Shown here: in pieces, positions 36,330 to 47,329 of the stretch
Numbering within the stretch: the stretch's first letter is position 1
Layout of the letters: each line of letters starts with the position of its first letter
From: Eustoma russellianum
Lineage: Eukaryota; Streptophyta; Magnoliopsida; Gentianales; Gentianaceae
Direction of reading: 5' to 3'
Length of the DNA stretch: 64,000 bases
NCBI GenBank assembly: GCA_036186865.1
Contig: AP025040.1
Span: 13,244,279-13,308,278 of the forward strand
Notes under the pieces: model-generated
Databases searched by the model: none
The model's input: the letters and a program-made list of their open reading frames with translations, nothing else
Told to the model about the DNA's origin: nothing
Translations under genes and position numbers: made by a program

Positions 36330-38870
36330 ATCCTCTTCCTAATGGTTTCTAGTACTTTGTGATATTTGTTGACGACTTTTTTCGCATGACTTGGATATAC
36401 TTCAAAGCATGAATATGAAGTATGTGCAAAATTTGTAAATTTTTTCTGAATGATTCAGCCCCAATTAAACCAAAAAATCGAAATCCTTTGATTTGATACT
36501 GGCAGAGAGTATATGAACCATGAAATAAGTTTTATTCAGCAAACATCATGTCCAAATACACCGTAACAAAATGGCATTGCAGAAAGAAAAGACCACATTC
36601 TCCTCTAAATAACCAGAACCATAATGCTAAGATCTGGTATTCCAAAATACTTTTGGCCAGAAGTTGTTGCCACATCAGCTTGTTTGCTTAATCGCTTACC
36701 TATAGAAATCTTCATCCACAAAACTCCTATTAAAAACCTGCAAACCCAAATATCTATACCATGTATATAACTCTCCCACCATAATTTTTCGGTTGTTCTG
36801 TATTTGTCTATGTTCTCAAGTTTGAAAGATCTAAACTCGTTCATGTTATTAAATGCATATTAGTGGGATATGCAGTTCATCTTAAAGGGTATCGCTATTA
36901 CAACCTAGTTAAACATGAAACAAATAGCAATATTCTTGAAACATATTTTTACTATCTCAACCAACCTCTTTAGTGTGAGATTACAAATGACTCACTCATT
37001 TGGTTGAGTGACTCAATCCTTCCTAAGATTATCTCCATAGGGTCACCCATCAACATAGAAAGAGACCAACGAACTCATATCCACCACTGATCAACCTTCG
37101 GATAATGTCCGATAGGGGCAAGTAAACAGAACTCGGTTCAGACACCTCCTCTCCTGTAACTGATGATGATATTTTTGATAATAATCCAAAAGTGGCCAAA
37201 TAAAGTAGGTATATTTTTCTTTGGAGAACTAACCAAGGAGTGCCATCGGTGCGATACTCACTAGAACATGTCTCTCGAGCTAGCATGTATCTAGTGGGCA
37301 ACCTAGTAAGGGGAAGCCTGTCCAAGGTGGCAAAAGCATTTTCTTTGACTTTTTACAACCGAAAAATCATGAGGAATGCTTAAAAGGTCAAGCAGAAGTA
37401 GGAATGGTGGTTGACCATGAATGCAAAAGTGTATGCTCTGAAAAAAGGTACTTGGAAGAAGTGGTGTCTTCCAGCAGAAAAAAATGGTTATATGCAAATG
37501 GTTCTATCTATCAAACGTAAGTCTTATTGAATCATTGAACAGTACAACGCTCGAATAGTGGCAAAAAGATACACACATGCTTATGAAATCGACTATTCTG
37601 ATACTTTCTCTCTAGTGGCAAAGATAGCGACATTTAAGTTATGTTCCTAATCGCAGCAGACAAAGACTGACCACTTTAACAGTTCGATATGAAAAATACA
37701 TTTCCTCATGGAGACTCAAAAGAGGAAGTTATATGAAAGCTCCATCATAATTCTCTGATAGGTTCAAGAAAGACAAGGTGCGTCAACTCCAAAAAGCACT
37801 GTATGTGCTCAAACAGTGTCTACGAGAACGATTCAAGATATTCCAATGGCAATGAAACGATATGAATACAATTAGAGTAACACTCTATTTCTAAAAAGAG
37901 ATAGTCTACTTACTTGCTTAATCATTTATATAAATGACATGATAATAACGGACAACGAAACCTAAGAAATTAGACAGTTGAACACGAATTTGTTCATAGA
38001 ATTTGAAATGATGGATTTGGAAAGGCTAAAGTACTTCTTGAATTTGAGGTTATACGGTTCAACAAAGGAATCTTTATAGCTCAACGAAAGTATATTTTGG
38101 ATTTACTTGTAAAAACAGAAATGATTGATTATAAACCAATAGATACTTCGATACAGGTTAAACAGGTTAAACACGCTTCAAATAGTGGAAGGTGCTGACT
38201 TAGAATAAAAAGAAAGGTATGAGAGACTAATCGAAAAATTGATCTACTAGTCACATACTCGACCATATATAGTTTATGCAATTGGAGTTGTAAGTCACTT
38301 CATGCACCATCTATTGGTGGAACATATAGAAGCACTTACAAGAATATTACGATATCTGAAAGGTACAATAAAACAAAAGTAGTGGCCAGCTCAACATTAA
38401 ATCTATGATAATGCAGATTAGTTTGGTAATCCAAATATTTGAAGATCCACATTAGGGTACTTCACACTCGTCAGAGGAAATGTAGCGATGTGGAAAAGTA
38501 AGAAACAAAAGGTAGTAAACATTTTCAACACCGAGGCAAAATTCTGAGGAATCGTCAAAGACGTAATAGAAATTTTGTGGCTAAAGAAGTTAATGACCGA
38601 AACTGGCTTCCCGTCGAATCTTCCGAATCAACTAAGATATGATAATAAAACAACAATAAGTATCTCAGAAAATCATGTGCAGCACGACAGAACAAAACAT
38701 ATGGAGGTAGATCGACACTTTATAAAAAAAGATCGAGGATGGCACAATTGAACTTCTGTTTGTAAGATCAGAAGACTAACTGGCGGATATTCTCACTAAA
38801 CTTGTCATAGAGCAAACTTTCAACAGAGTATTGCAAGTTATGCATCGTAGTCTCACTGCTCAATTTGAAG
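36330..38870 (+). pseudogene. Copia pol relic (integrase, RT, RNase H)
   Basis: Readable only across many stops and frameshifts. The integrase core has FVDDFFRMTWIYF (about 36365-36405), then QNGIAERK and IPKYFWPEVV (about 36635-36665). RT has KKGVFQ-type decay, then KALYVLKQC (about 37795-37820) and YINDMIIT (about 37930-37950), where the first catalytic Asp of YVDD is Asn. RNase H has ILRYLKGTIKQ (38340-38380) and HDRTKHMEVDRHF (about 38685-38720). The end matches LADILTK-type Copia tails next to the right LTR. Confidence 0.75.
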
Positions 38871-38875
38871 GAGAA

Positions 38876-39048
38876 TGTTAAAATATTCTACAATCAATCA
38901 AGAAGATACGGTTAAGGAACATATTAGGAGAAGATTCCACATATCATTACTATAAACGATTGTGTAATCTCTAGCCTATTTAGCCAAACAATGTAATGTA
39001 TATAGGACAATCGTGTATATGCAATTTGTGAATGACCTTATCATAACA
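38876..39048 (+). repeat. 3' LTR of the old Copia relic
   Basis: Starts TGTTAAAATATTC after GGAGAA and ends CATAACA. 173 bp, diverged from the left LTR and about 25 bp shorter at its 3' end. Confidence 0.6.
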
Positions 39049-39053
39049 TGATG

Positions 39054-40289
39054 GTATGTCGGATCCGATTACTTAAGATCTGTAGTCACTAGCGTACATG
39101 TTCAAGTAGTTTTTTTCCTTCTAAATTATGTGAATTAGAGCAATCATATGGCAAATATATTTGTTATATTTCTTAATTTCCTTTCTTATCCTTTTTTGCG
39201 TACGTCTTCCTATTGATCCGTACTTCTTACCGAACAGTTCACAAACTGTTCGAGTTTGATTCGAGTTCGTTCGTTAATTTTACTAAAACGAGACGATTCA
39301 AACACCTTATTAGGTTCATTTACTAAAGCGAGTCGAATTGTTTGCGAACTATTCAGCTCGTTCAAACAGTTATAACGTTATCAAGCCGAACTCGAACAAA
39401 ATTTGAAGTTCGTTGCAGTAAAGCCGAACAGTTCGTTTAACTAAACAGATCCTTATTCGAAAACCTGATATTATGCTAGGCACGGCTCGTTAATTAATAC
39501 CCTTGCCCTTGAGGTTCCCTATCGAAGATTTTTCTTTATTTTCCTTAACGAATGCAATTTGACATAGCTGTTAGTAAATATGTTTCTGTTTTTGTGTTCC
39601 CTGCGTCATCTAATACAAAGCTGATGCTTTTCTACAGATTTGCTTCATATTTATGGTACTTCTAAAATTTCTATCGACCGCTATTACTGGAATACATCTG
39701 AAGATAGTTGAAGAAGACGAGACTTTTTTAATCATAGCGATATTAATAATTCATGAACAAGTGTATGTCAGTTTCATGACTTTCGCAGACTTCCTATTGG
39801 TGTGTGTCATGGCTAAGGCGTTGTAATCCTCTATTCCAATACCTGGAAGTTGCGATGCTTTGTGGTAGTTTTCTTCAGCTTTCTCTGGTTTGGTTGATGT
39901 AATTCTCCTTTGTTACGGATACTCGTGTCCTTCGACCGCGTGGGGCATTGTCGAATTATTTAACTTATATCTAACGTGGTTTATATAATTCAATGTCGTA
40001 CGAATTAAACGTGAAAGCAAGTGGAGCGCTAATTTATTAAAAAGATGTAAGGCAACGTAATCCACATCGACCCCAACGGGGATGCCCGATAAGGGTACCC
40101 GATTGGTTTTGAGCAAAGCCTGACAAAGTCTTATTCCAGTCGCAGGTTGATAACAACGTGCTTGGCATCAATCGGATCAACCGTGTGTACTCCTTTCATA
40201 CCAAAAGATACAAACTTCAAAAAGGTCAGGCTGATACCTTAGAAGAGTATGGCAGCGATATCTGTTATGTCCACTGCCAACCCTGAACG
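39054..40289. other. Unassigned spacer
   Basis: No supported gene. 39225-39450 contains GAACAGTT/AACTGTTCG and ACGAG/CTCGTT motifs in both orientations, like the subterminal repeats of hAT-type elements, but no ends were found. Confidence 0.35.
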
Positions 40290-40294
40290 GTATT

Positions 40295-40751
40295 TATCTC
40301 AAAGTATCCAATGTGGGACAATATTTCCTCACAAGACAACGTGGCTTCATCTCAAAGTATCCAATGTAGGACAATATTTCCTCATAAGACAACGTGACTT
40401 GACATACACACACGTCTTAGAACCATCCCTCAATCTCAAACCACAAGTTAAACATGAATATCTGGACCCGCCCTTAATCACAACCCACATGCACATGTCT
40501 GGACCCGCCTTTAAGCACAACCCACAATCCAGATACAAACATCAGGACTTGGGTGGAGATAGACAATAAATGGACAATCATGGGTCAGGCAAGATATGAG
40601 TCCATATTTTAAACCTCGCTTTGATACCATGTTGAAACTTGGGCTTACATGAGGTGAGTCTCATATCCACTCAAAACCTTAAAACAATAATTGTGGTACC
40701 TCATCCTCATATAACTCATATATTGTAACTCAAAATGTCTAATGTGGGACA
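40295..40751 (-). mobile_element. TRIM-like small LTR element
   Basis: On the minus strand, an LTR of about 122 bp (40630-40751: TGTCCCACATTAGACATTTTG... to ...GTTTCAACA) is followed at once by a tRNA-Met-type primer site TGGTATCAAAGC (40619-40630). Further left, two starts of the same LTR sequence (TGTCCxACATTGGATACTTTGAGAT) end at 40320 and 40373 in a 53-57 bp tandem arrangement. There is no coding capacity, as in TRIMs. Flanks ATATT and ATATA are similar. Confidence 0.5.
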
Positions 40752-40824
40752 ATATAATCAACGTATATTAAAGCTTCTTATTTCTATAAAACCAAGCCCG
40801 CTATTTTGCTTCTGTCAACATAGC

Positions 40825-41315
40825 TGTCAAATTGATCGCAAAGATCAAAACGGATACACACAAGACTCAATAGAAGCAAAAACAGAAAACTAGAGAGGCA
40901 AATATCTTGAGAGAATCCTTGCAATTCATATGGCATAACCGCCTGCTCAATGAGCCAATTTATACAGTTGGAACGAAAAAAAAATGAAATGACTATACTA
41001 TCCCTTCTTATTCTCATCTAGCAAATATAATACTAAGGGTAAAACGGTCATTTCACTTATTCAAAAATATCTACCGCCAACTTCCTTCTCCTTCTCCTTC
41101 CCTCAGTCATCTCCTGGCATTGCAATCCGCTGTGCACATCACCTCCAGCACCCACGTGACACACACTGCAATTGAATCCTCCAACTGCCAATTAATCAAA
41201 TGATCATCCTGACCCTCATTTGCTAATCTGATCCAACCGACAAGACTGCATTGGCGCTACCTTCATTCGGATCGTGTCATCTCCTTGATCCTGCATTTCA
41301 TCACTCTCTGTAACA
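40825..41315 (-). repeat. 3' LTR of the 40.8-46.4 kb Copia
   Basis: 491 bp, TG..CA, matching 45912-46410 with only a few substitutions and small indels, which implies fairly recent insertion. Confidence 0.92.
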
Positions 41316-41339
41316 CCCCCCTCAAACCTGACTTGCTGA

Positions 41340-44300
41340 ATACATTACAAACCCCCATAGTAGTGGTCAGGTTTTGCCGTGTTACTGAGTCCAAAGCCTT
41401 AGTGAAAACATCCGCTAGTTGAAATTCTGACTTGACTGGCATAAGATGAATAGCTCCTTGTTGATACTTCTCTATCACAATGTGACAATCAATCTCAATG
41501 TGTTTGGTTCCCTCATGAAACACCGGATTCTCCACAATATATATAGCACTTTTATTGTCACAAAACAATTTGGCTGGCTTAAGCTGTTTAATACCCAGAT
41601 CCTGCAGCAAATACACCAACCATTGTACCTCACAAGTTGCCATTGCCAAAGCTCTATACTATGCTTCGAATGAAGACTTAGACACAATTCCTTGCTTCTT
41701 TGCCTTCCAAGAAACTAGTGAATCACCAAGGAAAACACGATAACCTGTAACATATTTTCTTGTTTCAATGCATCCCGCCCAGTCTGAATCTGCAAATCCA
41801 TTTAATTCCAATTCACCACAGCTGGGATAAAACAAGCCTTGGCCTGCCGTCCCTTTCAAGTATCTTACCAATCTATGTGCAGTTTTAAGATGTAACTGTG
41901 TGGGAACATCAAGAAATTGACTCAATTGTTGCACTGCAAATGAAATATCTGGTCTGGTTATAGTGAGGTATATCAACTTCCTTATGAGCCTTCTATAGCT
42001 AGACACTTCTTCTATGAATTCTGAATCACCATGGGCCAACTTTAGGTTCTGTTCCATTGGACTGCCTGCAGGCTTTGCCCCTAAAAACCTGCCTGTTCAA
42101 CCAATTCTAAGGCATACTTTCTCTGTGATATCACAATCCCCCCAGGATCGAGCCACCTCGATGCCAAGAAAATATTTCAAAGGGCCTAGGTCTTTGATCT
42201 TGAAAGCATGATGTAAAGACTCCTTGAGAGCAGTAATTTGTGACATCAAATTACCAACAACAATTATGTCATCAACATAGACCAAAAGAACCAAAAAAAC
42301 AACTATCTGTTTGTTTAACAAACATGGTGTAGTCGTTTTTTGATTGTGTGTATCCCTGTCCAACAAGAAAATTAGTGAGCTTCAAATTCCATTCTGTGCT
42401 TGCCTGTTTCAATTCATAAATTGACTTATGAAGCTTGCATACAACATCACTTCTAGATGTAGTGACTCCCTTTGGTAATGTCATGTATATTTCTTGGCTC
42501 ATGTCACCATGCAAAAATGCGTTGTTTACATCCAATTGATGCACATACCATTGTCTTTGGGCTGAAACGGCCAGAAGTAGCCTAATAGTAGTTAATTTGG
42601 CAACTGGGGAAAAGTGTCTGTGTAGTCAACTCCTAACTGCTGAGTATATCCCTTTACCAGAAGCCTAGCCTTATACCTCTCCACACTCCCATCAGGCTTG
42701 TATTTGATCTTATAAACTCACCTACATCCAATGGGCTTCTTACCAGAAGGCAAAGGTACCAAAGACCAAGCATTGTTTGCTTTAAGGGCTGCCAACTCTA
42801 ACTCCATTGCCTTCAGCCAGTGAGCAGATCTGGCTGCTTCTTGATATGATGCAGGCTCCTGTAGCAAACTAATATTAAGAGCATAGGATCTAAATTTAGG
42901 TGTCAGTGCATCAAAAGTAATGTAATCCTCAATAGGGTAAGGAATGTTATGTTTCTGCTGAAGTGAGTTTGAAGTATCAAGAGAAGAGGATAAAAGGCCA
43001 CAGTAGTAATCATGTAGTTGGGTTCAGGTTGAGGACTAGAAATAGGCTGAGATAAAGGTAGATAGATTTCCATCCCAGTACAAGGCTGAATACTATGAGG
43101 AGGAGAGACAGTGGAATCAGTACTATTCAAGACATCAGTGCCTTTGGAATAATCTGTGGCTGTATGAGAACTCTCAGAAGACTCTGGAAGGATGACGTTA
43201 TCTGGGGCAGTGTCATTAGAATGATCTAATGTATGATGTGTGTTGTCTGGTATTGTGTTTGAATGGCCAAGTATGTCAGCTGACTGAGTATTATTTGGAT
43301 TAAAACTTGGTGGGTCAGACATTTGTGCAGCAGGTGCGAAAGGGAAGTTATTTTCATGGAAGTGAACGTATCTGGACACAAACACTTGCTTTGTATTTAG
43401 ATTCAAAAGAAAATACCCCTTTGTATGATAAGGTACTCCAAGGTATACACAAGGAATGGCTCTGGGTTTAAACTTGGTTTTCTGTGGAGATGTATTGCTA
43501 GCATATGCCATACATCCAAAGACTTTGAGATTACTGTATAGAGGCATTGAGTTAAACAAACATTCATAAGGTGTACATTGCTGCAACAAGGGGATAGGGA
43601 ATATTATTGATGTACACTGCATGTTGAATACAGAAACCCAATAGCATATAGGAATATGTTACTAAAATCTAATGGCTCTAGCTGTATTGAGAATATGTTG
43701 GTGTTTGTGTTCAACCACCCTATTCTGCTATGGAGTATTGACACAAGTGGTTTGGTGTATAATACCATTTGACATGAAGAAATGGTCCATCTTAAACTCC
43801 TGACCATTATCACTTCTAATGCACTTTATGGTTTTATCAAACTGATTATGTACATATAGCTTTTAATAGCATTTCTGGCTTCTGATTTCTGTTTGAGTAA
43901 ATACACCCAAATGTATCTAGAGTCGTCATCAACAATGGTGAGAAAATAGCGTTGGCCATACACAGTTACATATTTATGAGGACCCCAAATATCAATATGC
44001 AAAAGATCAAAGGAAGATTTGGAAAAAGACTTAGAAACAGGAAAATGACTTCTTTTCATTTTGGCTAAAGGACACACAGTACATTATGATACATCTTCAT
44101 GAACATGTACAGACTTATCAAGTTTCTGCATTTCTTTTGTTCTAGACAATGAAGCGTGGCCTAATCTGTAATGCCACAACAAAGAAGAATGAGAAAGAGC
44201 AGACAAACAATTAGAAGCTGCTTGCTTAGGAGCTCCATGTATATAGTACAAGCCATTGAGCTGCCTAGCTGAACCAATCGTCTTCAGGGACACGGAATCT

Positions 44301-45757
44301 TGAATGACACATGAATTTCCAAAAAATTGAATAAGCAAAGAAGGAACAGACATTAACTTACTGACAGACAAAAGATTGTAGGCAAAGGAAGGCACACATA
44401 AAACATCATGAATAGTCAAGAATGGGTTCAAAGTGACTGATGCAATAAGTGTAGCTGAGGCTGACAGATTGTTCGTTAATTTTATGGAAACATGCTGAAT
44501 AGGCTTATAAGAATGTAACAGATTAGGATTACAAACTATATGATCATTGGCACCTGAATCTAGTATCCATATTTTCAAATTATTAGAATGACATTTACCT
44601 TCATCCTTACCAGAGAGAGCAGACATTACTGCTCTCTGACTTTCAGCACTCCTCCCATCATTCAAATTCAGCATAGCCATAAGCCTTTGCATCTGGTCTG
44701 GCGTGAGTAATGGAGCCTGATAGAGCTCACTGCTTCCATCATTCTGAGGCACTTCAGACTCTTCTCCTGCCACTTCAGCCATGTTCACTTGGCTTCGTGG
44801 CTTATAGCCTGGAGGATACCTGTGCTTTCGATAACATTTTTGCTTTACATGTCCAATCATGCCACAATGGGTGCACACTGGCCTCTTAGAGCCATCAGGG
44901 AAAAATCTTCCACTACCTCTTCTGTAATTGTTACCTCCACCTCTATTCGACTGAACATTCATACCAGCATTAGCAACCATTTTCACACCATCAAATTCTG
45001 TTGCTAACAAAGCAGTTGGACTGTTGTTAAAGCCACTTTGATTGCCTAAACCATTCAATTTTTTTTCATATTTGAGTGACATTGCAAACACAGCATCAAT
45101 CTTAGGCATAGGAGACATCACAAAAACTTGCGACTTAAGAGGATCAAATTCCTCGTTCAAGCCTTTTAGGAATTTTATCACATACTCACTTTCAACAAAT
45201 TCCTACAAATTAACCCCTACATCACATTTACATCCATGACATACATATCTTGGTATAGGTCTTAGTATCATCATTTCTTCCCACAACACTTTCACTTTAG
45301 TAAAATAGCCATTCACAGAGCCACTTTCTTGCTTAACTCCATAAAAATTTTCAAGAAGATCCGAAAGTCTAAAGGCATCTCCACTACCATACCTTCTCTT
45401 CAAATCATTCCAAACTTCAAATGCACTATTATACCACTTAACACTTTGCGCAATAGAAGGCATTACGCTATTCATAATCCAAGAATGAACCATTGAATTT
45501 ACCTGTCTCCACGCCTGATATTACAGATCATTTGCCATTGGTTGTTGTATGGATCCGTCAACAAAACCGGTCTTATTTTTCACGATCAACGCCATTTGAA
45601 ACATCCTACTCCAAGAGTGATAATTGTGAGGATTTAGTGGAGGTTGCGTAAGTATAATCGCTGAACTATCGTTTGGATGTAAGTAAAATGGATTGCTAGC
45701 AGGATTCTCACTAGTATTTGAAGTACTAGCTCTTTCATTACTCAAAGTAGAAGCCAT
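41340..45757 (-). pseudogene. Copia gag-pol of the 40.8-46.4 kb element
   Basis: gag starts at ATG 45755-45757 (MASTLSNERAS) with the NPFYLHPNDSSAIILTQPPL and WSRMFQMAL motifs of Copia gag, a stop near 45521, and a zinc knuckle CTHCGMIGHVKQKC (about 44835-44880). Protease WILDSGANDHIV is at about 44545. Integrase follows with LLWHYRLGHAS and HIDIWGPHKY (43990-44015), RT with NNAFLHGD (about 42515) and LVYVDDIIVVG (about 42270), and RNase H to SEFQLADVFTKAL (about 41400). Frameshifts near 42300, 42600-42900 and 43820, and stops near 44085 and 45195, prevent a full polyprotein, but active-site residues remain in protease and RT. Confidence 0.9.
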
Positions 45758-45911
45758 AGATATAAGAGATTTAATATCAAAGTTTCTTGATCAAACAATT
45801 CAAAGACACAAACAAACCAAAGGACAAATCACGCACACTCTACAATCAAAGGAGTGTGCCAGAATACGAAAGCAGAGAATCACACGGTGATCAATATAAA
45901 CTCTCTGATAC

Positions 45912-46410
45912 CATGTCAAATTGATCGCAAAGATCAAAGCGGATACACACAAGACTCAATAGAAGCAAAAACAGAAAACTAGAGAGGCAAATATCTTGAG
46001 AGAATCCTTGCAATTCGTATGGCATAACCGCCTGCTCAATGAGCCAATTTATACAGTTGGAACGAAGAAGAAAAGAGTACGAAATGACTATACTATCCCT
46101 TCTTATTCTCATCTAGCAAATATTATACTAAGGGTAAAACGGTCATTTCACTTATTCAAAGATATCTACCGCCAACTTCCTTCTCCTTCTCCTTCCCTCA
46201 GTCACCTCCTGGCATTGTAATCCGCTGCGCACATCACCTTCAGCACCCACGTGACACACACTGCAACTGGATCCTCCAACTGCCACTTAATCAAATGATC
46301 ATCCTGACCCTCATTTGCTAATCTGATCCAACGGACAAGATTGCATTGGCGCTAACTTCATTCGGATCGTGTCATCTCCTTGATCATGCAATTCATCACT
46401 CTCTGTAACA
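45912..46410 (-). repeat. 5' LTR of the 40.8-46.4 kb Copia
   Basis: 499 bp. Its boundary with the primer site is exact, and the ATAGC target copy follows. Confidence 0.92.
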
Positions 46411-46415
46411 ATAGC

Positions 46416-46760
46416 TGCTCCCACGATTTCAAATAGATGTGGTGTTCCTTCTCCATGTCTGCCCATCAGAATTTGCACGAAAAAGCAGTCGTGGTGTTGC
46501 ATATAGAAATGAAAGCGCAAAGCAATTCATCTTGTAAGTCGGAATTGCTTGTACAACCGACTCCATTAGAATTTCCTTTAATTTCCAGACAGCGGGAGAA
46601 GCTTTTCTTTCTATCTCTTCAATTTCTTCCATTTTTTGGCCTCAATATATCCAAAAATTTTCTTCTTTGAGCGTCCCACCATGAATGGTATTCCAAAAAA
46701 AAAACTCCCATGACATTTGCCCTCCACAATTCTCATTTCATTGCAAATCAACACCTTGAG
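46416..46760. other. Spacer between Copia elements
   Basis: AT-rich, no supported gene. Short ORFs on both strands have no recognised motif. TTGAG (46756-46760) borders the next LTR. Confidence 0.4.
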
Positions 46761-47315
46761 TGTGAAAAATTGCTCAGCAGTGAGTCAATTTCATCAACAA
46801 ACGAAGAACATCAAACAAGATTCAACACAAAACTTTGAAATGAGAATCAAGAACACAATAAACGAATGAAAGAGCAAGAACACTCGAATGAGAGAGAGAG
46901 AGAGAAGTTGTAGAAGGAAAGCCTTGATTTTTAATTGATTGAAAAACATCGAACGAGCCACGGTTTATACAAGGAAGAAGAAGAAAAATGACTGCCCTAC
47001 TTGAAATTACAAAATTATCCTCACAGTTAATACTAGACTATTACAACTAAAAGGATAAAACCGTCATTTCACATCCATTTAAACTTTTCCGCGGTACTCT
47101 TCCTTCTTCCCTTCCTGCGCTGCGCGTCACTGCTGCACATCTCCACAATTCATTTGGACCAGCTCCTTCTTCACGTGCCCTTTTCATTTCCAGCCAATAT
47201 ATATCGTTAGATTAATATTCTAATCCAACGATCCTTCTTTATTCTGTGATGAATTCATCTCTGGAACAACTACTGCTGCCTCACTTCACGTCCACCGCAA
47301 GTCTCATTTGTAACA
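46761..47315 (-). repeat. 3' LTR of the truncated Copia
   Basis: 555 bp with TG..CA ends. The start TGTGAAAAATT is like that of the LTR at 59722, suggesting related families. No partner LTR is in the window. Confidence 0.75.
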
Positions 47316-47329
47316 GCCCCCCTGAAGCT

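Larger units (their letters stand above)
32826..39048 (+). mobile_element. Old Ty1/Copia relic with nested insertions
   Basis: The left LTR starts TGTTAGAAGATCTC at 32826, interrupted by a SINE, and continues to about 33336. The right LTR is 38876-39048. They share AATCAAxAAGATAC, TTACTATAAAC.ATTGTGTAATCTCTA and TATGCAATTTGTGAATGA. Flanks TGATA (32821-32825) and TGATG (39049-39053) differ by one base. A weak primer-site match (TGGAAACATAG) follows the left LTR. Pol remains from integrase to RNase H are at about 36330-38870. gag is not recognisable. A solo LTR and an Au-like SINE lie inside the 5' half. Confidence 0.6.
40825..46410 (-). mobile_element. Ty1/Copia element, complete structure
   Basis: LTRs at 40825-41315 and 45912-46410 (TGTCAAATTGATCG...CTCTGTAACA), nearly identical. 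Exact target copies ATAGC (40820-40824 and 46411-46415). On the minus strand the primer site TGGTATCAGAG (45901-45911) follows the 5' LTR and a GAGGGGGG purine tract precedes the 3' LTR at about 41316-41323. gag and pol in one string, with a few stops and frameshifts. One of the better preserved elements here. Confidence 0.93.
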
